From: Spirochaetaceae bacterium | Lineage (GTDB): Bacteria; Spirochaetota; Spirochaetia; SZUA-6; Fen-1364 | Direction of reading: 5' to 3' | NCBI GenBank assembly: GCA_003141795.1 | Contig: PLNO01000343.1 | Location: 1 to 12,091 of the forward strand | DNA: 12,091 nt | The notes under the pieces: generated by a model | What the model was told of the DNA's origin: nothing | Database searches by the model: none | Seen by the model: only the letters and a program-made list of their open reading frames with translations | Program-made: the position numbers and the translations under genes | In this document: positions 1 to 9,000 of the stretch, one piece after another | Numbering within the stretch: the stretch's first letter is position 1 | How the letters are laid out: each line of letters starts with the position of its first letter

Positions 1-3000
1 AGGAAACCGCCCCGGAGACTTCAGCAGACCATATCCCCGGCTCGGGGTTGAGCACAGCCCTCATGGAGCCCCAGCTCGTCCGCTGAATCAGGACATTCGC
101 ATCTCCCGCCGCAATGCGCGCGCCTGAGGGGGAGACGGCAACGAGCTGCGGATCTCCCTCCGCCACGCCCAGAACGAACGTGATGCGCTCGACGTTGCCC
201 ACGGTGACCTGGGTAGCCGGGGCGGCAATATCCCGCACGGCGGCAAGAGACTTTGCGCTGCTCGTAGCAGCGGCCTTTGCCGTTCCAGGAACGGTGAATT
301 GATAGACCTCAGTAGCGGCAGCGGTGGCGAGCTTGTCCAGCCGCACGACTCTGCCTGATATGCTGCTGCCGGCGGTTGGCGTCGCCGCGGCAGCTGTGGC
401 GGTGGAGGTAACCGATGGAGCTGCCGCCATGCCTTTTGCGGCAAAAGTGCTCGATACCGCCATCATCGGTTTCACGAGCGTAAACTGGCTCACATTGCCA
501 AGAACCGGCGTGCCATTGTTGGGCAGGAAGATCCCCGTGCTGCCGATGATCGGCAGGTCGATCCAGCCCTTGAATCCGTCCTGGCCCGATGAGAAGTGCC
601 CGAACTCCGCGTTCACGGGGGGAAGGAACCAGTCAGAGTCAGGGATCACGACGTGCCAATATCCCCAGAACCAGAACCAGTAATCGACGATGAACCCCGT
701 GGGGATACCGAACTGAACCGAACCGGCTCCCGCCACACGGGAGTCACCGATCCACAGCTCCACCTGGCCGCGCACGAACCGCAGCTCGATCTTCACCTTC
801 CCGTAGAAGCCCCGCGCATTGAATGCCGCAATGAGATCGGCGTTGAAGTAACCGCTGAGAACCGCAACGTTTCCTTCGAATGCCCACGTCCAGTTCGTGA
901 CGTCCACCCATACGTCCATCTTGCCCTTGACCGTTGCTCCTCCAAATGCGTCACCGATGGCGATGCCCAACTGCAGCCTCGTGCCTGGATTGGGGAAGAG
1001 ATACTTCGTCTCCGTCGGTACCTCGTCGGGAGGTCCGAAAGCGATGCCTCCCCGAATGCCGTTGAGATAGAGCCCCGTTGTCGCAAGAGGCAGGCCCAAT
1101 CCTGACACCTCGTAGCTGAAGAATGCCCGCTTCAGTCCGATGGGATACGTCGGCGATTGATTCGTGAAACTCACCGTGGCCTCGAACGTACCGGCGCCGG
1201 GGACGAATGCCGAGCCTCCTCCTTCTATAAAATAGGCTGACCCGTCGATGGAGAAGTTCACGTGGATGTTCTTGAAGCCGAGCCCGCCCGCGATCGTGAA
1301 GTCGGGGATGGCAAAAGCTCCGCCCGTGAAGACCAGGCCGCTCGGATTCACCTTCACTCCGTTCACGGCGAGGGAAGCATTGCCAAGGAAGTCGGGCAGC
1401 CCGAGTTTCGCCTGGGAGAAGGTGATCTGCTGATTGGGAACGTCCAGAGACGGATTGACCAGGGCAAGGGTGAACCCGGCGATGTCGATGTCGATCTCCG
1501 GGATCACGAAATTGCCGTGGAAATTGCCCGCTGAATCCCAGCCCGCGTTCTCCACCCCCACCACCTTGCTGCCCATGTTGGCAGGCAGGGTGACAAGGAG
1601 TGATCCGATGCTGATTCCCGTCGGCTGGAACATGAGGTCGGTAAGATTGGCAGTGAATCCTGCAAGGCTGAACTGCGCGGATGCGATGCCGGCGCTGATG
1701 GCCGTGATCTGACCATTCCAGGTCATCTGCAAGTCATCCAGAGCGATCACCATGCCCGCCAGCCCCTCGGGGAAGCTCAGCGGGAGGGTGAGCGTCCCCT
1801 TCAGCTCGAATCCGGACTGGCTCAAGGCCAAAGTGGTAAATGAGCCCTTGATACCCGCAAAGAGGTCGAAGTCGATGTTCGACGTGACCCCGGCGGTGAA
1901 CGCAAGGAGCCCTCTCTGTGAGGAGATGTCGAGCTTCGTGACGGAAAGCGTGAGGCCCGCCAAACCCTGTGGCAATGACGAGGGCAGGACGATGCTGCCT
2001 GTCACGCTGAAGATGAAGTCGGAGCTCCCGTTCGCCGTGACGTGCACGGCGCCGTTCTGCAGAGAGAAAGCGTCAAAAACGGGGACATTGATGCCGCTCG
2101 CGGCGATGTCCACCTGCTGTATGGTCCCCGATGAATCGACAGTGAACGTGTTGATGTGAATGGGCAGTCCGCCGAGTCCCTTGGGGAAGGAATCGGGAAG
2201 GATCACGTCGCCGCTCACCGATATGAGCATGTTCGACGAGCCGGACTTGACGAAGGTCACGGTGCCGTTTCGAACGGCAAGCGTATCGAAGAGCTTCTGA
2301 TCGGGGAAAGCGACGTTTGCATTGAGGTCCCTGAGGGAGCCGGCGGAATCGAAGACGAGGGTGTTGATTGAAGCAACAGTGCCCGCAAGCCCCGTGGGGA
2401 ACGTGGAGGAGAGCACCAGGGAGCCGCTGATGGTGAAGACCACCGATCCACTCACGCTTTCATACGTGGCGCCGAGGTTCGCGTCCTTCAGGTCGATGCC
2501 GGCAAAGAGGGGTTGCTCGCCTGGCAAGGCAAGGCTCGCCCCGAATGCGCTGATCGTTCCGCTGGACAAATTGATGGTGAATGCCTGGATCACGACGGAT
2601 CGTCCGGCAAGAACGGCAGGCAGGGACGAGGGCAGAACGATGGCGCCGGTGACGCTTGCCACCACGCCGCCAGTGGACTGGTCGAGATGCATCCCGATCA
2701 CGGCATTTTCAATGTGGGTCGAGTTGAAAAGGTCAAAGGAAAGCGGATCCGATTGTGCCGCGAAGGCAGTCACACTCCACGTGGACGTGTCGAGGGTGAA
2801 CGCGCTCAAGTGTACGGACTGGCCGGCAATTCCTGCCGGGAACGCGGACATGAACTGGACGTCACCCGTAACGGAAAGGAGCAGGCCGCCTGTCTGCTTG
2901 GAGAAGCTGATCGCGGAATTGCTCAAGTACAGAGTATCCCAGAGACTTCCCTCGATTCCGGAAAGTCCGCCCGCGACATTCCCGACGTTGCCGTCATGGC

Positions 3001-6000
3001 TGATCTGGAACTCGGAGACCGTGATGGTCTTGCCACGGATCGGCTCCGGCATGCTTGCCGTATCGGGGAGCGTCACCCGGCCGCTGAAGTCCATGTCGAA
3101 GGTGCTCGAGATGGTGATCTTGTCGAGGTAGAAGGAGAGCCCGAAAGCCTCGGCCTGGACTCCGTCGATGGTGACATTGTCGAAGGTGAATGCCGCGGTC
3201 AGCGGGTTGATCTTCACTCCGCTGATCGAGGCGTCGGCGATTCCCATGCCCGGCGGGAACTTGAGAGTCCCCTTGTTGATGGTGAACCAGTATGTGCCGG
3301 TTACCGCCTCCTTCTGTATTCCGATCGTGTCTACGTCCACGGTCCACGAATCGCCCAGGGCGAACTCCAGCGTGCCCTGGAGGCTCACGTCGAAGCTCTG
3401 CACCACGCCGGCGGTCGTCACTTTGAAATCGCTGATCTTGATGGTCTTTCCGGCAAGGCCCGTTACAAAGGTGTCGGGAAGCGTGATGCTGCCTTCAAAG
3501 GAGATCACGTTGTTGGCAAAGCCGATGTTGTCGATCGCGAACGTGTAACCCCACATCTGGAACGGATCGAACCCGAGCCCTCCGAGCTGGAAGTTGCCGT
3601 TCGAATCGATGCTGAAGTTGTAGAGGTGGATCTGCTTTCCGTCCATTTCTGGAGGAAGCGTGAGCTGTGCCTCTCCGATGGAAAGCACTCCGGCGTCGAA
3701 CTTGATGTTGCGGAAGAGGAAATCGAAGTTCTCCACGCTGAAGGCGAACTCGGGCACCGCCGCATCGGTGGAGACAGTGCCGTCCGGGTGGAGGGTGAGC
3801 TGGTCGAAATAGATGCTGAACCCTCCGAGATTTTCCGGAAGCGTGATGAAGCAGGCAAGGTTCACGCCGCTCTTGGTGAGCTGAATCTGCGTGACACCGA
3901 TGTTTCCGCCGAAGAGCGGGATCGTGAATCCCTCCAGGTTGGCCCCGCCGGCCTTGATGCCGCCGTCGGGGTAGAAGGAGAGCGAGGGGAAGCTGAGCCG
4001 GATGCCGAGCGAAGGAACGTCGGCATAGCTATTCTCGACGGTGAGGCCGTCGGCGTCGAACGAATAGCCGTGCGCCTCGACCTTCCAACCGCCTATTGAG
4101 TAGTTGACGGGCGCGTCCTTTGACTGCGTCTGCACCGTGCCATCTGACGAGAGGAGGATCTCTCCCGTGTCGTACCCCGCCACTGCCGTATCGCCCAATC
4201 CGTCGGGGAAGTGGATGCTCCCGCCCAGTCGCAGGCCGTCGGAGGCAAAGGTGTAGGACGTCGCATCGACGAGGAAGCCGTTCTCCGCAAGGAACTGAAC
4301 CGTATCCCCGCCCGAGCCGCTGGAGAGCACCTGGCCGCTTGAATCCAGAACGATGTCCGGCACCACCAACTGGCCATCGCCCATGGTGGAATAGAGAGGT
4401 ACCGCGCCCGTCCCCACCAGGAGGGAGGAGCCCTGTACGGAGAGAGCGGTGAGGAGCACTTTCCACCCGAAGATGCGAACGTAGAAAGAGTCGGTGGCGC
4501 TGCCGGAGCTCGAGGTTCCGTCTGAGAGAAGGGAAAACTGTGGGAACGTGATATCCCGGTTTCCGAAGTCTGCCGGCAGGGAGAGGGTCGCCGTTGCCGT
4601 GACGCCGAGATCGCTCAAGGCAAGACTGGCAAGCGAGTAGCTCCACCCGTTCTCGTTCCAGCTCACGCTTTCGGCGTACGTGCCCGACGTCACCACGCCA
4701 AGACCGCTCACCTTCAAGCCCACGAAGTCAAGCTCGGAGACGGAGGCTGATGCGGAGAGAACCACGTGAACGGTCGGAAATGTGACGGTTGCACCGTCGA
4801 ATATCCCGCTATTTCCCTGCGCAGCATAGCCATGCGCATTGATCGTGAACGGGTCCTGCCGTGCATCGCTCAACCCGAGCGTGCCGTCGCTTGCAAGTTG
4901 CATGTTGGAGAAGCCAATCGAGCCACCGCCGAGCCCTTGAGGGAGTACGACGCTGAACTGAGAGGCGAAGAGCCCTGTCGCATTCATCTCAATGCCGGTC
5001 ACGGACACAGCCGTGCCGTAGGCGGGTACGAAGGAGAATGCGTCGTTCCCCTGCCCTGCCTGGGTCACGGAATAGTCGCTCAACCGGACGCCGAGGCCTT
5101 TCAGGGAATGAGCACCTCCACCGAACTGGACGGGGAAGCCGCTCACCGTTGCATCGGTGAGCACGACGCTGTCCGCCGTCAGTTGTGCGTTCTGGGAGCT
5201 GACGGTGTATCCGTGAAGACTGAAGGAGAACGATCCCTGCAATGAAACGGGGAGATCCCATGCCGCGCCGTCGGAGGTGAGGCGTAACCCGTCAAAGCCG
5301 ATCTGGTTGCCGGAGGCGGTCTGCACGGAGCCCTGCGTGACCACGAGATTCGTTCCCTGGAAATCAGCCTTGGTCACCGTGAATACGTTGCCGGACGCAT
5401 CGATGAAGGAGAAGCTTCCCATGGCGAAATCAGCGCCCTCGACCACCTTCCCGTCGCTGTCGACGGAGAAGTTGCGCACGGCAACGGTGGCTGGTGTATA
5501 GCCGGATGGCAGCGCGAGCTGGGCCTCCAGGATGACGAGCTGGTTTCCCCGCACCTGGGCATTGCTCACGGCGAAGGTGGAGCCGCTCAGGGTCAAGGAG
5601 AATCCGGTCGTGACCTGTGCCTGCGCGATCACGTGATCGGTGGTGAGAAGTACATTGGACACGGGAATGCTTCGATGCGTTCCCGACGCGTCCGTGACGG
5701 AGGCGTCGATGCTGAAGTTGTTGAAGAGATCGGTGGAATCGATCGTTGCGCTGCTGAGCTGCCAGTAGGAATCACTGAGCCGGCTCGTCGTGACGTCGCC
5801 GAGGATCCAGCCCGCGGCCAGATCCGGCTCTCCACCGGACACTGAGGAGACGCGATGGAACGTGGGCAGGGAGAATGCGGGCACCACGTTCAGCGACGAG
5901 CTTGAAAACTGAACGAGCGGCGGGAAGGTCAGGTCCACGTTCGAGTAGTCGAGCTGCGCGCCCTGGGACGTCCCGCTCCGCGTCACCTGTGTGGTGTACG

Positions 6001-9000
6001 TTGCCGTGGCAAAGCTCAGGCCCGTGCCGGAATCCAATGCAAGGCCTGCGGCGTTGATCGCAAAGCCTTGAACGGAGAGGGAGAACGAACGAGCATCACT
6101 GGTCGACGCCGTGAGAACGTCACCGGCTGCGTCGAACTCGACGGCATCGAGGTGGATGTCCCCTGCCGTGGCATTCTGGCTTGTTTCAACGAGCGACACA
6201 TCGACCGGTGCGTGCAGATACGCGTCGAACCCCTGACCGCTGAGCTGGCGGGTCCCATAGATGCGGTACCCATTGATGCTTTCGGAGAAAGGTACAGAAG
6301 CCGTGGACGGAAGTGTCGTTCCGTCGAGGGAGAAAGTCTGCGTGTATAGCGCCGTGTTTCCCGCTCCATCGGCCACGCGGAAAGTGGCGAGGTAGACTGC
6401 GCCTGTGGACAACCCCTCGAACGTGAGGGAGCGTGTCGCGTCGGCCATTACCTGCCAGTTGCTGATGACGGCAGGCGTACCCAGCGACAGATCGATCGTG
6501 GAGAGTTGAACAGAGACCTGGGGTGCACCCTCAGATCCCTCATTGTCGTCGTGAGGATCTCCCCAGCTCACGGCGGCCGCCTTCTCTGCCGCCCTGCTCG
6601 TGTCGACGCCCGTGCTGCCCGTCCCGGAGGGGAGCGTGCCGAGCGTGGGCCTCACCGTGTCGTAATGCAACGACACCTCGTCGAACTGCCGGTTTCCCGC
6701 GTAGTCTTCCGCGCAAAGCGCGAACCATGCCGCACCCGTTGTCTGGCTCAACACATCCTTCAAGTCAACGCCGATCTGGGAGGACGTCGTGCTCGTCCAG
6801 GTCGACAGATCGAAAAGCGCAGCGTCGGCCGGGGTCGGCGGCAGTGCAATCTGCGTGCGGGAAATCGTGTAATAGAACGTCTTCACGCCCGTCATGTCCG
6901 CCGGCTGCTGCCAGAGGAACGTCTCGCGCGACGACGGGTACCAGACCTCGGGATTGCTGTGGGAGCTCGCGATCGCCGTCAGATGCTCCGGAGGGCTCGT
7001 GTCGATGCGGAACTGGTAGGGTACCGATTGATCACTCTCGATACCGTTTCCTCCGACGGCCGATACGACCAGGGTGTAATACTCGGCCTGATCGTTGTCG
7101 GGGAGGGCCGTGAGCTCGAGCCGGTTTTCCACGCCTGCCGCAAGAACCCCGTCCGCCTTGACGGTTTGACCCTTGCGCAGAACGTAGTGAAAACCCTTCA
7201 GGCCCGAACCCGAGGTCGAACTTACGGAGATCAGGAACACCGCGTTACTGATCGACACGGCATCGGTGAGACTCACCGCCCGTGGATGCGTCAAGCCGAC
7301 GATGGTGGGGACGGGAGGCCTTCCGTTGTCCATGCGCACGATGCGCGTGAAAGGAGAGCTGGTGTTTCCCGCTCCGTCGATCACCTTCAGGAAGAGGTAG
7401 TTTATTCCGTTCGCAAGACCGTTCAGGAGAACGGGATCGCTTCCCTGGCTGGTCTGCGCCTGAGAGAAGTCCGGGCTGGTGGGCCATGCCTGCGTGATGA
7501 CGTAGCGAATACCGGCCACGGTGCCGGTTCCGGGGGAGCTTCCCCCGAACGTATCCGTTGCGTTCACTTGGAGCTGGACCGAGCTTCCCGTCCCGTACTG
7601 GTCCTCTCCTATCGTCCCATTGGATGCCGTGATCGACACGGAAGCAACCGTCGGAGGCGTGCGATCGACGATGAAGGAAACGCTGGACGTCGATCTGTTT
7701 CCGACTGCATCCGCCGCACTGATGGTGAGAGTATGCTGTCCCTCTGCGAGCCCAGCGGTGGGAATACCCCCGCCTACGGTCGGTGAGAACGGCAGCGGCA
7801 AGGAACTGTCGGAGTCCAGGCTGTAGAGGAAGCTCGCCCAGTCCACACCCGAAAGCGGGTCAGTGGCGCTCGGCGCGCTTACCGAAAGCTGCCCATTGCT
7901 TTCCGTACCGTACGATGCCGCGGTGGCGGAGAGCGTTGGACCGGTTCTGTCGATCCAGAGCGCTATCTGTCCAGTTCCCTGATTGCCGGCGACGTCGCTC
8001 GCCTTGAAAAGAACGGTCGTCTTACCCTGCGTGGTGATCGTTGCGCTTTGCGCGGCGATCCACGTCACCCCTCCATCAGTGCTGTAGGTCCACTTCGATG
8101 GATCGATGGGAGCGCCGGAGGTAGTGGTCCCCTCACCTTGGACGGTGACGCTGTCGGCGGCAGTCCACACGCCGGCGAACACTCCGGTGGTGTCGATCTG
8201 CACCGAGACCGCAGGCAGCGTCCGTGCGATCCACACCGCCACGGATGCCGTCCCTTCGTTGCCGGCATTATCACGCGCCTTAAACGTGATCGTCGTTTGA
8301 CCTTCGGAGGCCAAGGTGACGCTACTCCCGTTGCTCCAGCTCACCCCACCGTTCAGGCTGTACTGCCAACCCGCGGAATTGATCCCCGAAAGGGCGTCGT
8401 CTGCCGTCGCGGAGACCGTGACGGATGCCGCGTTGGTCCACGTCGCGGGAAGCACACCGGAAGTTACAATACCCGCAGTAACGGCAGGCGGATCATTGTC
8501 GATCTGCACCGTAAGCTGCCTTGTCGTTTCGTTGCCGAGCGAGTCGGCGACCCTGAGCCAGATCGTCTGAAGCCCGCTTGCCAGTTGGGACGGTAGGCCC
8601 GCCTGCCACGTGGTGCCGTCGGTGCTCCAGGCCCAGGAGCTCTGATCCACGCCGACGCCTGAGTCCGTGGCTTGGGACCCAAGTGAGGTGCCTTTTATCC
8701 AGCCGGTGCTCGCATCAGAGATTACCGGTCCCGTTCTGTCGATTTTGACGAAACCAGGAACGGTGGTGGTCGATGAGTTGCCCGCGTTGTCGGAAACCCG
8801 GTACCAGACCTGATACTGCCCGTCCAATCCTGTCGGGATAAGCGCACTGCTTCCTGGAGCCCATCCCGAGGTAGGAACGATTCCGGCAAGCTCGGGATGC
8901 TCTGTGACATTGACCACCGCCCACTGCCACGTCGAGGAATCGACGCCTGAAGCGGCATCATTGGCGGTCGCGACGAATGCCGACGCATTACTCCACTTGA

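Noticed and set aside
2322..3131. Plus-strand frame of 269 codons
   Set aside because: Another antisense shadow, overlapping a further shadow in a different frame over the same repeats; no domain or start signal.
2513..4099. Plus-strand frame of 528 codons, antisense to the giant gene
   Set aside because: It lies wholly inside the giant gene, whose frame has coherent repeats and a signal peptide. The antisense product is low-complexity, rich in Glu, Gly, Arg and Val, as expected from the complement of a repetitive GC-rich gene. It shows no domain and no proper ribosome site.
4029..4646. Minus-strand frame of 205 codons in a different frame from the giant gene
   Set aside because: Out of frame within the giant gene, Arg- and Pro-rich with no motif; a shadow.
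6506..7786. Plus-strand frame of 426 codons, antisense to the Ig-like array
   Set aside because: The product is Arg-rich with no recognisable motif and sits opposite well-formed Ig modules. It is a shadow of GC-rich coding DNA.
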